DNA from: Luteimicrobium sp042670205
Lineage (GTDB): Bacteria > Actinomycetota > Actinomycetes > Actinomycetales > Cellulomonadaceae
DNA: 64,000 nt
Reading direction: 5' to 3'
Assembly (NCBI RefSeq): GCF_042670205.1
Contig: NZ_JBHUWD010000003.1
Location: 94,652-158,651 of the forward strand
The position numbers were made by a program, and so were the translations under genes. Each line of letters starts with the position of its first letter. The first letter of the stretch is position 1. This document shows positions 45,206 to 53,245 of this stretch, piece by piece. The notes beneath the pieces are model-generated. The model saw only the letters and a program-made list of their open reading frames with translations. It was not told where the DNA came from and searched no databases.

Positions 45206-45554
45206 ATGAAGGCACTCACCGTCAGCGAGGCCCGCGCCACGCTCCCGTCGGTCCTCGACCGCGTGGAGCGTGCTCGCGAAGCCGCTCCGGCTCGGCTCGG
45301 ACTCCGACAAGGCGCCCACCCTCATCAGCTACCTCGGCAGGCTCGACCTGCTTCCGGTCGACGCCCCGACCGCGCGCCTCTCCCTCGCGCTCGCCGTGAA
45401 ATACGGGCTCGGTCCAGCCGGCGCGACGCACCTCGCGACGGCGGTCGCCGTCGACCGCTTCCTCACGAACAACCGCGAGGACTTCCCCCGCTCGATCACC
45501 GAGCTCGACGTCGTCTACCCGGACGACCTCCCTGGCGTCACGTCACCGTCATGA
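45206..45554 (+). pseudogene. Fused remnant of a Phd-type antitoxin and PIN-domain toxin
   Basis: The frame from ATG 45206 reads MKALTVSEARATLPSVLDRV, the N-terminus of a Phd/VapB antitoxin, but breaks after about 25 codons. In another frame 45270-45554 encodes the C-terminal part of a PIN toxin (ATHLATAVAVDRFLTNNREDF ... ELDVVYPDDLP) without its N-terminal acidic residues. A deletion has joined the two genes and removed most of the antitoxin and the first half of the toxin. GGAGG remains before the ATG. No intact partner is nearby. Confidence 0.75.
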
Positions 45555-46340
45555 CCGGGGCGCGATCCACTCGATCGTGTGGAGCAGGTCCTTCGACGGG
45601 CGGCTGACGCCGTTGTTGTGCCGCGGCTTGGCCTTCCTGCCCCACGCGTCGTCGCCGAGGAACGACGGCACCCCGAACGGCAGGTCGCCGCGCGGGATCG
45701 GCGCGTAGTCGGACTCGCGGAACGACGTGCCGTAGTTCGGCAGCGCGAGCCCGGCGGCGCCGTCGGCGTCGGGGGTGACGACGGCGCGGAGCCGTGGGAC
45801 GGCGTCGCGCCAGGCGCTCAGCAGCGCGGACGCGCTGCGCGACGACGGGTGCGGCACCCGCTCGACGTGCACCCCGGCGGGCAGCCCCGCCCACAGGTCG
45901 AGCGCGCCCTGCGCCTGCCCGCCGAACGCCACGACCGCCTGCAGCTTCGGCCCGGTGATGAGCGCGAGCAGCTTCTCGCGCCAGGCGACCTGCTCGGGCA
46001 GCGGCAGGACGTCCTGCTGGGCGCGCGACGCCTTCGACGGCAGCAGCGCGTACGCGTAGGCGTTCACGCACACGTACGACGACGTCAGGCCGAGCTTCGT
46101 GAGGAAGCCCTGGACGCGCTGCCCGGCGTCGCCGACGAGGGTGCGGTGCGCGACGCGCTCGGTCGGGCCGGGGTCCGACGCGAGGCACAGCACGCGCGCC
46201 GCACCGTTGAGCCGACCGCGGTACAGGATCGGCCCCCAGTCGTACCAGAACAGACCGGCGTGGGCGGCGTACGACGGCAGCGCCGCGAAGTGCTGTGCGA
46301 CCGCGCTCGGCGGGCCGGGGTCGAAGGTCGGGGTGGACAT
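45549..46340 (-). CDS. Uracil-DNA glycosylase superfamily protein
   Basis: The 263-residue protein has the UDG-fold motifs: ARVLCLASDPGPTE (the motif A region), a central VVAFGGQAQ, and HVERVPHPSSRS (the HPSxR-like C-terminal motif). It differs from classical UDG, and its activity is unproven. AAGGAGG lies just before ATG 46340. It is downstream of the S41 peptidase and amidohydrolase genes on the same strand and may share their transcript. Its 3' end overlaps the toxin remnant by 6 bp. Confidence 0.82.
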   Translation of the reverse strand: MSTPTFDPGPPSAVAQHFAALPSYAAHAGLFWYDWGPILYRGRLNGAARVLCLASDPGPTERVAHRTLVGDAGQRVQGFLTKLGLTSSYVCVNAYAYALLPSKASRAQQDVLPLPEQVAWREKLLALITGPKLQAVVAFGGQAQGALDLWAGLPAGVHVERVPHPSSRSASALLSAWRDAVPRLRAVVTPDADGAAGLALPNYGTSFRESDYAPIPRGDLPFGVPSFLGDDAWGRKAKPRHNNGVSRPSKDLLHTIEWIAPRS

Positions 46341-46363
46341 GGTTCCTCCTTGCGTCCGCGGGG

Positions 46364-47992
46364 TCACTCGTCCCCGAGCACCTGCGCGCAGAAGCTCAGG
46401 AGGTCGGCGTTGCCGTCGAGCAGGTCCCGCTTGGTCATCGTGTAGGGGCGCCCGGCGACGCCCAGGTCCTCGAGCGGTATCCCGTCGCCCGCGGCCGACC
46501 GGACGGCGCGCCGGACGGCGACCGTCAGCCCACAGCCGGCAGGGAGCGCGGGCAGCGGGTCGTCCGTCCCCGCGGACGCGTCGCGGAGCTGCGCGTACGT
46601 CCACACGGTCGCGCCACCGCCGCCCGTGGCGTGCGCACCGGTTCCCGCGCCCACCGCCACGAGCCGCCCGACGCCGTTGTCGAGCCACCCGGCCGCGAAC
46701 AGGTCGCCCGAGGAGTAGGTGGTCGCGTCGACGACGGCGACCGCCCGCCCCGGGTACGCGCGCGGCCGGTCCCGGCACCAGGCGGGGTCGGTGACCGGCA
46801 GGGGCTGCGAGTACACGTCACCCGTGGTGACGGCGTCCTGCAGCGAGGGGCTCCACGCCTCGAGCTCGAGCCGGTTGAACGGGCTGTCGGCGAGCTGGCG
46901 GGTCAGCGGCGTCGCGACGAGGCTGAATCGCGTGGGCAGGACGGGACCGTCCGTGAAGAGCTGCAGCAGCCGCTCGGCCGCCCACACGAGGCCGCCCGGG
47001 TTGCCACGGAGGTCCACCACGAGCCGCTCCTGCGGGAGGACCGCGAGCAGGGCGGCGACACGGTCCAGATAGGCGTCGTCGTCCTGGACGTCGAAGGACC
47101 ACAGCCGCAGGTAGCCCGTGCGGTCGTCGAGGGCGCGGGCGGAGACGACGTCCTGCAGGGCGTCGTCTCGGGCGCCCGCGGCCTGGTCCGCACGCCACAG
47201 GTCCGTCGAGAACTGCATCTTCTTCGCCCGGCGCACGGCCTCGCCCGCCGGGTCGACGGCCAGCTTGCGGGCGAGGCGCGCGTCGTGGACGGCGGTCGCG
47301 GCGCGCCCCGGCGCGAGCACCCGCCAGTCGAACCGTGCCTCGCGCACGGTCCCGAGCCCACCCCCGCGGCGCACCGGCCGGTACCCGACGACGACCCACC
47401 ACTCGTCCGGCGGCGGCCCGTAGTCGAGGGCGCGGAACGTCAGCGACTCGAGCGCCCGCGCCCGGCGCGCGTCCGGACGGCCACCCGTCTCGACGTCCGC
47501 ATGGAGCTCGACGGCCCGCCCGATCGGCACCCCGTTCCACGACACCACCTCGGCACCGGGGCCGAAGTCGGCGGGTACCCCGTCGCCCTCGGAGACCTTC
47601 GACACGACGAACGTCGGGCCCGGTCCGTACGCCTCGACGAGGAACGGCAGCGTCGCGACCCGGCCGTGCAGCGGCGTCGGACCCGCGTAGCGGGTGTGGC
47701 GGTCACGCAGCCCCGCGACCACTCGCGTCAACGTCTGGTGGAACTCGGCGTCCGTCAGGTCCCCCGCCCGACGGCGCAGCAGCGCGAGCGCCTGCACCGG
47801 GTCCGTCGCGTACGCGGCGCGCTTGGCGGGCAGGTGGGCGTAGACGCCCTCGAGGACGGTCGCGAGCGCGTCGATCACCTGGAGCCGCTCGCCGCCGTCG
47901 AGGTGGGACGCTGCGGCGAGCCGGGGTGCGGCGTCGGCGAGGAGAGTGCCGCGCAGCGCGTCGGCCACGGGGGCGTGGGTCGTGGTGGTCAC
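46364..47992 (-). CDS. S41-family peptidase
   Basis: The 542-residue protein has the tail-specific protease layout: a helical N-terminal domain, a short PDZ-like region (GAEVVSWNGVPIGRAVE), DLRGNPGG (about 326-333) and TYSSGDLFAAGW (about 422-433), where the Ser of SSGD is the nucleophile. No signal peptide is visible, unusual for this family, so it may act in the cytoplasm. It lies six bases downstream of the amidohydrolase gene in the same direction. The substrate is unknown. Confidence 0.85.
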   Translation of the reverse strand: MTTTTHAPVADALRGTLLADAAPRLAAASHLDGGERLQVIDALATVLEGVYAHLPAKRAAYATDPVQALALLRRRAGDLTDAEFHQTLTRVVAGLRDRHTRYAGPTPLHGRVATLPFLVEAYGPGPTFVVSKVSEGDGVPADFGPGAEVVSWNGVPIGRAVELHADVETGGRPDARRARALESLTFRALDYGPPPDEWWVVVGYRPVRRGGGLGTVREARFDWRVLAPGRAATAVHDARLARKLAVDPAGEAVRRAKKMQFSTDLWRADQAAGARDDALQDVVSARALDDRTGYLRLWSFDVQDDDAYLDRVAALLAVLPQERLVVDLRGNPGGLVWAAERLLQLFTDGPVLPTRFSLVATPLTRQLADSPFNRLELEAWSPSLQDAVTTGDVYSQPLPVTDPAWCRDRPRAYPGRAVAVVDATTYSSGDLFAAGWLDNGVGRLVAVGAGTGAHATGGGGATVWTYAQLRDASAGTDDPLPALPAGCGLTVAVRRAVRSAAGDGIPLEDLGVAGRPYTMTKRDLLDGNADLLSFCAQVLGDE

Positions 47993-47998
47993 GGTCGC

Positions 47999-49558
47999 CT
48001 ACCCGTAGTACCGGGCGAGCCCGTCGAGCAGGCCGCCGTGGAAGCCGCGCCCGCGGACGGAAGCCAGCCAGTCGGCGTCGTGCACGAGGGACTGCAGGGG
48101 CGGGACGACGACCTGGCCGAGGTCGTGCGGGAGGCCGCCGACCGGTCCCACGCCTGTCGGCATGTCGAGGGCGAGCTGCAGGCCGAGGTCGGGGCTGGCG
48201 TCGACGCCGCCCGCGCCGAACGCCTCCGCGCGCTCCTGCGCGACCTCGATCTCGTGCTTCGGGTCGGCGCGCACGGCTTCCAGGCGCGCCACCACGTCGT
48301 CCCACGCCCACGGCGTCGTGCCGTCGGTGGGGTCCGTCAGGACGAGGGCCATGGTGCGGTCGCCGACGCGAACCGTGGTGGGAGCCGGCGCCGCACCCGG
48401 CCTGGAGGCCGCGAGCGCCGGCGTCAGGAGCGGGGCCTCGCCGTAAACAGGCTTGCCGGCGACGACGACGAGACGGACGTCGTCCTCGGTCGCGCGGACG
48501 AGCGCGCGGTACGGGTTCGCGCGGGGCGTCGCGTCGAGCACGAGCAGGTCCGCGAGCGCGCCGGGCTCGAGCCTCCCGACCTGTCGCCCCCAGGCGCGGA
48601 ACAGCACGTCACCGGGCGAGGACGTGACCATGCGGGCGAGGTCCTCGTCGGTGAGACCCCAGCCGAGGTGGCCGCTGACGAGCCGGGCGGCCTTGAGCTC
48701 GCCCAGCACGTTCTTGCTGCCCGACGGCGCCCAGTCGGCCCCGAGGCAGACGTCCAGTCCGGCGGCGCGGGCCGCGGGGACGTCGGTGGTCTGACCGTAG
48801 AGCCAGAGGTTCGAGAAGGGGCTCCACGCGACGGCGCCGGCGTCGGTCCAGTCGGCGAACCGGCCGGCCGGCACCGAGGTCGCGTGCACCGCGACGAACC
48901 GGGGCTGCAGGCACCCGGCCGCTTCGGCGTCGTCGTACTCGCGGGCGACGATGCTGCCCTGCTGCCCTTCCCCGCAGTGGTAGACGAACGCCGACCCGGC
49001 GCGCATCTTGTTGGCGCGGTCCGCGAGCACGGCCGGGGTCGCGGTGAGGACGGACGCGAGGACGAGGTTGCGGTTCCCGGTGCCGAAGGACTCGTCGTCG
49101 ATGTTGCGCACGAGCCAGCCGTCGCGCGGGCGGTTGCTCGGCGGCGAGCCCTGGATCGACGTGGTCCCGCCGACGAGCGCCTTGACCTCGACGTAGGCCA
49201 GCAGCTCCGCCGGGCAGGCGGTGATGAACGCGTACGCCGGCCACGTCGTCGACGCCGCGTACGACGCCGCGCGCGGCCACGCGTCGTGGTGCGGCCACGG
49301 GGTGGCCCGGGTCGGCTCGGCCCACAGCGGCAGCGTGTTGTACGCGAGGTGGTTGTGCAGGTCCACGAGGCCGGGCAGGACGAGCGAGTGCCCCACGTCG
49401 ACGACGGGTGCGCCGCGCAGCTCTGCGGGTCCCTTCGCGGTGCCGCGCGTGACGGCGGCGATCGTCCCGTCGTCGCGGACCCAGACGCGGCCGCTGAACG
49501 CGGCAGGAACGTCGTCGGCCATCGTGACGATGCGTCCGTGGATCGCCCAGCCCGACAT
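47999..49558 (-). CDS. Metal-dependent amidohydrolase
   Basis: The 519-residue protein has the amidohydrolase N-terminal beta-sandwich (VWVRDDGTIAAVTRG), the metal ligands in LVDLHNHL (about 65-72), later histidines (VYHCGEG; FVAVHATSV) and the acidic ligand in CLGADWAPSGSKN, followed by LEPGALADLLVLD. The C-terminal 120 residues are an extra domain. The substrate is unknown; deaminase or imidazolonepropionase-like chemistry is possible. AAGGAGG precedes ATG 49558. It is the first gene of a likely operon with the S41 peptidase and UDG-family genes. Confidence 0.87.
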   Translation of the reverse strand: MSGWAIHGRIVTMADDVPAAFSGRVWVRDDGTIAAVTRGTAKGPAELRGAPVVDVGHSLVLPGLVDLHNHLAYNTLPLWAEPTRATPWPHHDAWPRAASYAASTTWPAYAFITACPAELLAYVEVKALVGGTTSIQGSPPSNRPRDGWLVRNIDDESFGTGNRNLVLASVLTATPAVLADRANKMRAGSAFVYHCGEGQQGSIVAREYDDAEAAGCLQPRFVAVHATSVPAGRFADWTDAGAVAWSPFSNLWLYGQTTDVPAARAAGLDVCLGADWAPSGSKNVLGELKAARLVSGHLGWGLTDEDLARMVTSSPGDVLFRAWGRQVGRLEPGALADLLVLDATPRANPYRALVRATEDDVRLVVVAGKPVYGEAPLLTPALAASRPGAAPAPTTVRVGDRTMALVLTDPTDGTTPWAWDDVVARLEAVRADPKHEIEVAQERAEAFGAGGVDASPDLGLQLALDMPTGVGPVGGLPHDLGQVVVPPLQSLVHDADWLASVRGRGFHGGLLDGLARYYG

Positions 49559-49651
49559 GTGCGCCTCCTTCGGCACAGGACTCCTTGCTCCGAGGGAGCC
49601 GTGCCGCGGGCTGCCCGGGACGGCTGGGCCGGGTGAACTCCGTGAGGCGGG

Positions 49652-49690
49652 GCCACCCCCAGGCGCCGAGATCTCCTGCTCGTGCACAGG
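49652..49690. repeat. Two-part repeated motif, copy 1 (upstream of recC)
   Basis: GCCACCCCCAGGCGCCG, thirteen bases, then GTGCACAGG occurs here and, with identical spacing and orientation, at 59694-59732. In both places it sits 60-50 bases upstream of a plus-strand gene start on the two sides of recCBD. The 192-base gap to the amidohydrolase gene holds no gene. Confidence 0.65.
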
Positions 49691-49737
49691 CGCGGGGACG
49701 AGCGCGGGTCGGCACGCGGCCCGTCGGCGGGCGCTGC

Positions 49738-49743
49738 TACGGT
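49738..49743 (+). promoter_or_regulatory. Leaderless -10 element of the recCBD operon
   Basis: TACGGT is followed by seven bases and the ATG of recC at 49751. Confidence 0.55.
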
Positions 49744-49750
49744 CCGGGAC

Positions 49751-52700
49751 ATGACCACGACGGCGCAGCCCCCGGCCCTGTTCGCGGTGCCGCGCACGAG
49801 TCGTCTGCGAGTCCACACGTCGGAGCGCGCGGACGTCCTGGTCGACGAGCTGGCCACGGTGCTGGCTGCCGACCCGCCGTCGGACCCGTTCGCCGCGGAG
49901 GTCGTCGCCGTCCCGACGCGTGGGGTCGAGCGGTGGGTCGCCCAGCGGCTGTCGCACCGGCTCGGCACCGGTCCCGGCGGCGAGGCCGGAGTGTGCGCGA
50001 ACGTCGTCTTCGACTCGCCGGCGCGCGTGCTGCACGGCGTCGTCGCCACGGCCGGTGGGGTCGACCCGGACGCCGACCCGTGGGACCGAGAGCGCCTGGC
50101 CTGGCACGTGCTGCGTGCCATCGACAGCGGGATCGAGGACGGCGAGCCGTGGGCCGCGCCCCTCGCTCGCTTCCTCACGGACCCGCCGGGTCCGTCGGCC
50201 GCGGACGGCGTCAGGGCGGGGCGCCGGATGCGCCTCGCACAGCGGGTCGCGGCGCTGTTCGCCGAGTACGGGTCGCAGCGACCGTCGCTCGTCACGGCGT
50301 GGGCGGACGGCCGGGACGACGACGGTGCCGGCACCCCCCTCGCCCCGGACCTGACCTGGCAGCCCCACCTGTGGCGGGCGGTCCGGGACTCCGCCGCGGT
50401 GCCCAGTCCCCCCGAGCGGCTCGCGACGGCGGCCCAGGTGCTGCGCGCCGACCCCGGCGTCGTCGACCTGCCGGCGCGCCTGTCGGTCTTCGGCCCGACG
50501 CGGCTCGCGGAGGCGCACCTGGACGTGCTCGACGCCCTCGCGGCGCACCGCGACGTGCACCTCTGGCTGCCCCACCCCTCCCGAGCGCTGTGGCGCCGGG
50601 CGACCGAGACCGGCGACGGCCTGCGCAGCGGGCCCGCGCCTCGCCGAGCGGCGGTACCGTCGGCCGCGACGCACCCTCTGCTGGGGTCGCTCGCGCGCGA
50701 CGCGACCGAGCTCAGCGTCCGGCTCGCGGCGCGGGACGCCGAGGTCACGCACCACCCGGCCCCTCCGCCGCCGAGCACGGTCCTGGGGACGCTCCAGGCG
50801 GCGCTGCGCGCCGACGCCCGTCCCGTCCCGGGCGAACGGCCGACGGCGCTGCCTGCGGACCGGACGATCGAGGTGCACGCCTGCCACGGCCGGTCGCGCC
50901 AGGTCGAGGTGCTCCGCGAGGTCGTCGTGGGCCTGCTCGCGGACGACCCGACGCTCCAGCCGCGCGACGTCGTCGTGCTGTGCCCCGACGTCGAGGCGTT
51001 CGCGCCGCTCGTGACCGCGACGTTCGGCGCCGCGTCCACGGAGACGACCGACGCCGCACCGCACCCGGGGCGCACGCTCCGCGTCCGGATCGCGGACCGC
51101 TCGCCGGCCCGCACCAACCCGCTGCTGCGCGCCGTCGCGGACCTGCTCGCGCTCGCAGGGTCGCGCGTCACGGCGTCGGCGCTGGTGGACCTCGCGGGTC
51201 TGGACGCGGTCCGGCGACGGTTCCGGCTCGACGACGAGGACCTCGAGCGGCTGCGGACGTGGACGCTCGAGTCCGGGGTCCGGTGGGGCGAGGACGCGAC
51301 GCGGCGCGGGCGTTTCGGCGTGCGGGTGGGTCAGGGCACCTGGTCGGCGGCGATGGACCGCCTCCTCCTCGGCGTCGCGATGTCCGACGAGGACTACCGA
51401 CACCTCGACGCGACGCTCCCGCTCGACGACGTCGGCAGCACCGACGTCGACCTCGCCGGGAGGTTCGCGGAGCTCGTCGACCGGGTGACCGGCCTGCTCG
51501 CCGAGCTCGAGGGTGCCCGCCCCGCCGCCGGGTGGTTCGACGCGCTCGACCGGGCGCTGGTCCTGCTCACCGACACCGCACCGGCGGACCAGTGGCAACG
51601 GGTCGAGGCTCGGGCGGTCCTCGCCGACGCTCGGGCGAGCGCGGGCGCGTCGCCCGACGCGACTCTCCGCCTGCCCGACGTCGTCGCCCTCCTCGAGCGG
51701 CGGCTCGGCGGACGTCCCACGCGCGCGGGCTTCCGGACGGGCGCGCTCACCGTGTGCTCGCTCGAGCCGATGCGCGCCGTCCCGCACCGCGTCGTGTGCC
51801 TCCTGGGGCTCGACGACACCGCGTTCCCGCGCGTCGGGAGCCCGAGCGGCGACGACGTGCTCGCGCGCGACCCGCTCGTGGGCGAGCGGGACCGCCGCTC
51901 CGAGGACCGCCAGCTCTTCCTCGACGCGGTCCTCGCCGCGACCGACCACCTCGTCGTCGTCCACTCGGGCGCGGACGAGCGGACGGGACGCCCGCTGCCG
52001 CCCGCCGTGCCGGTGGGCGAGCTGCTGGACGCGGTGGACGAGTGCGTGGTCTTCCCTCCCGGCCCGGACGGCGGCGCGGCCGACGCTCGCGAGACGCTCG
52101 TCGTGCGCCACCCGCTCCAGACGGTCGACGAGCGCAACTTCGAGCCCGGGCAGCTCGGCCGTCCGGGCCCGTTCAGCTTCGACGTCGTCGAGCGCCGGGC
52201 GGCCCTCGTCGGCCGGGAGCCGCGCACCGAGCGTCCGGCCCTGCTCGAGTCCCCGCTTCCACCGCTCCCGGACGACGACGCGACCCTCGGCCTCGAGGGC
52301 CGCACGGGCCTCGTCCCGACGCTGGAGCACCCGGTCAAGTCGTTCGTCCGCGACCGGCTCGGCGTCTCGCTCCCGCGCGACGAGAACGACCTCGACGACC
52401 GGCTGCCGCTCGAGCTCGACGGCCTCGACGGGTGGGCGGCGGGCGACCGGATCCTGTCGGCCGTCCTGGACGGCACGGACCTGGGCGTGGCGGCGAGCGC
52501 CGAGCGGCTGCGCGGCAAGATGCCGCCCGGGCGGCTCGGCTCGGCCGTCCTCCAGGGGGTCGCGGACAACGTCGCGGCTGTGGCCGCCGAGGCGGTGCCG
52601 TTCGTGCGCGCGCCGGCGTCGACCCTCGACGTCACGACGCTGCTCCCCGACGGGCGGACGCTCGTCGGCACAGTGGCCGGCGTGCGGGACGTCGACGGGC

Positions 52701-53245
52701 GGGGCGGCACCGTCGTCCGTGCCCTGTACTCGCGGCTCGGCCCCAAGCACCGGCTCCGGGCGTGGGTCCAGCTCCTCGCGCTCGTGGCGGGCGGCGCGCC
52801 GGTGTCGTCGGCGGTGACCATCGGCCGCGGGCAGGGCCACCGGCCCACGGCGACCGCGCGCCGGCTCGTCGCGCCGTCCCGCGGCGAGGCTCTCGACCTG
52901 CTCGGGCGGCTGGTGGCGGTGCGCGACCTCGCTCTGCGCGAGCCTCTGCCGCTGCCTGTCGACCAGGCCGAGCGGTACGCGAGCCGCCGGGCCGACGGCG
53001 AGGAACCGGGCGCGATCCTGCGCGACCTCGACCGCCGCCTCGACGATGAGCGCAACCGTTTCCGCCGGGACGACGAGTACCACGTCCTCGCGTGGGGCGA
53101 AGGCTGGCACCTGACGAGCGTCGCGGGCACCGCGTCCGACGGCGAGCGCCGCCACGTCTCCGACGAGGCGACCCGGCTCGGGGTGCTCGCGCGGTTCGTG
53201 TGGGACCCGTTGCTGGCGCACGAACGCACGGAGGGATCGGCATGA
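49751..53245 (+). CDS. recC: RecC subunit of exodeoxyribonuclease V
   Basis: The 1164-residue protein has a RecC-type N-terminus (RLRVHTSERADVLVDELATVL; VVAVPTRGVERWVAQRLSHRLG), a PLRAVADLLAL-like helicase-fold region, and SLEPMRAVPHRVVCLLGLDDTAFPR, a known RecC landmark. It lacks a Walker A, as expected for the inactive helicase-like subunit that scans for Chi. Start by leaderless promoter; the stop overlaps recB (ATGA). The order recC-recB-recD is the usual actinobacterial one. Confidence 0.94.
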   Translation: MTTTAQPPALFAVPRTSRLRVHTSERADVLVDELATVLAADPPSDPFAAEVVAVPTRGVERWVAQRLSHRLGTGPGGEAGVCANVVFDSPARVLHGVVATAGGVDPDADPWDRERLAWHVLRAIDSGIEDGEPWAAPLARFLTDPPGPSAADGVRAGRRMRLAQRVAALFAEYGSQRPSLVTAWADGRDDDGAGTPLAPDLTWQPHLWRAVRDSAAVPSPPERLATAAQVLRADPGVVDLPARLSVFGPTRLAEAHLDVLDALAAHRDVHLWLPHPSRALWRRATETGDGLRSGPAPRRAAVPSAATHPLLGSLARDATELSVRLAARDAEVTHHPAPPPPSTVLGTLQAALRADARPVPGERPTALPADRTIEVHACHGRSRQVEVLREVVVGLLADDPTLQPRDVVVLCPDVEAFAPLVTATFGAASTETTDAAPHPGRTLRVRIADRSPARTNPLLRAVADLLALAGSRVTASALVDLAGLDAVRRRFRLDDEDLERLRTWTLESGVRWGEDATRRGRFGVRVGQGTWSAAMDRLLLGVAMSDEDYRHLDATLPLDDVGSTDVDLAGRFAELVDRVTGLLAELEGARPAAGWFDALDRALVLLTDTAPADQWQRVEARAVLADARASAGASPDATLRLPDVVALLERRLGGRPTRAGFRTGALTVCSLEPMRAVPHRVVCLLGLDDTAFPRVGSPSGDDVLARDPLVGERDRRSEDRQLFLDAVLAATDHLVVVHSGADERTGRPLPPAVPVGELLDAVDECVVFPPGPDGGAADARETLVVRHPLQTVDERNFEPGQLGRPGPFSFDVVERRAALVGREPRTERPALLESPLPPLPDDDATLGLEGRTGLVPTLEHPVKSFVRDRLGVSLPRDENDLDDRLPLELDGLDGWAAGDRILSAVLDGTDLGVAASAERLRGKMPPGRLGSAVLQGVADNVAAVAAEAVPFVRAPASTLDVTTLLPDGRTLVGTVAGVRDVDGRGGTVVRALYSRLGPKHRLRAWVQLLALVAGGAPVSSAVTIGRGQGHRPTATARRLVAPSRGEALDLLGRLVAVRDLALREPLPLPVDQAERYASRRADGEEPGAILRDLDRRLDDERNRFRRDDEYHVLAWGEGWHLTSVAGTASDGERRHVSDEATRLGVLARFVWDPLLAHERTEGSA

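Noticed and set aside
46295..49636. Open frame of 1113 codons on the plus strand opposite the S41 and amidohydrolase genes
   Set aside because: Shadow frame; catalytic motifs of the minus-strand genes are intact and well placed.
47999..53221. Open frame of 1740 codons on the minus strand spanning the amidohydrolase gene and recC
   Set aside because: Only the downstream part (47999-49558) is a real gene. The rest is opposite recC, Arg/Glu/Val-rich without domain motifs, and open only because of high GC.
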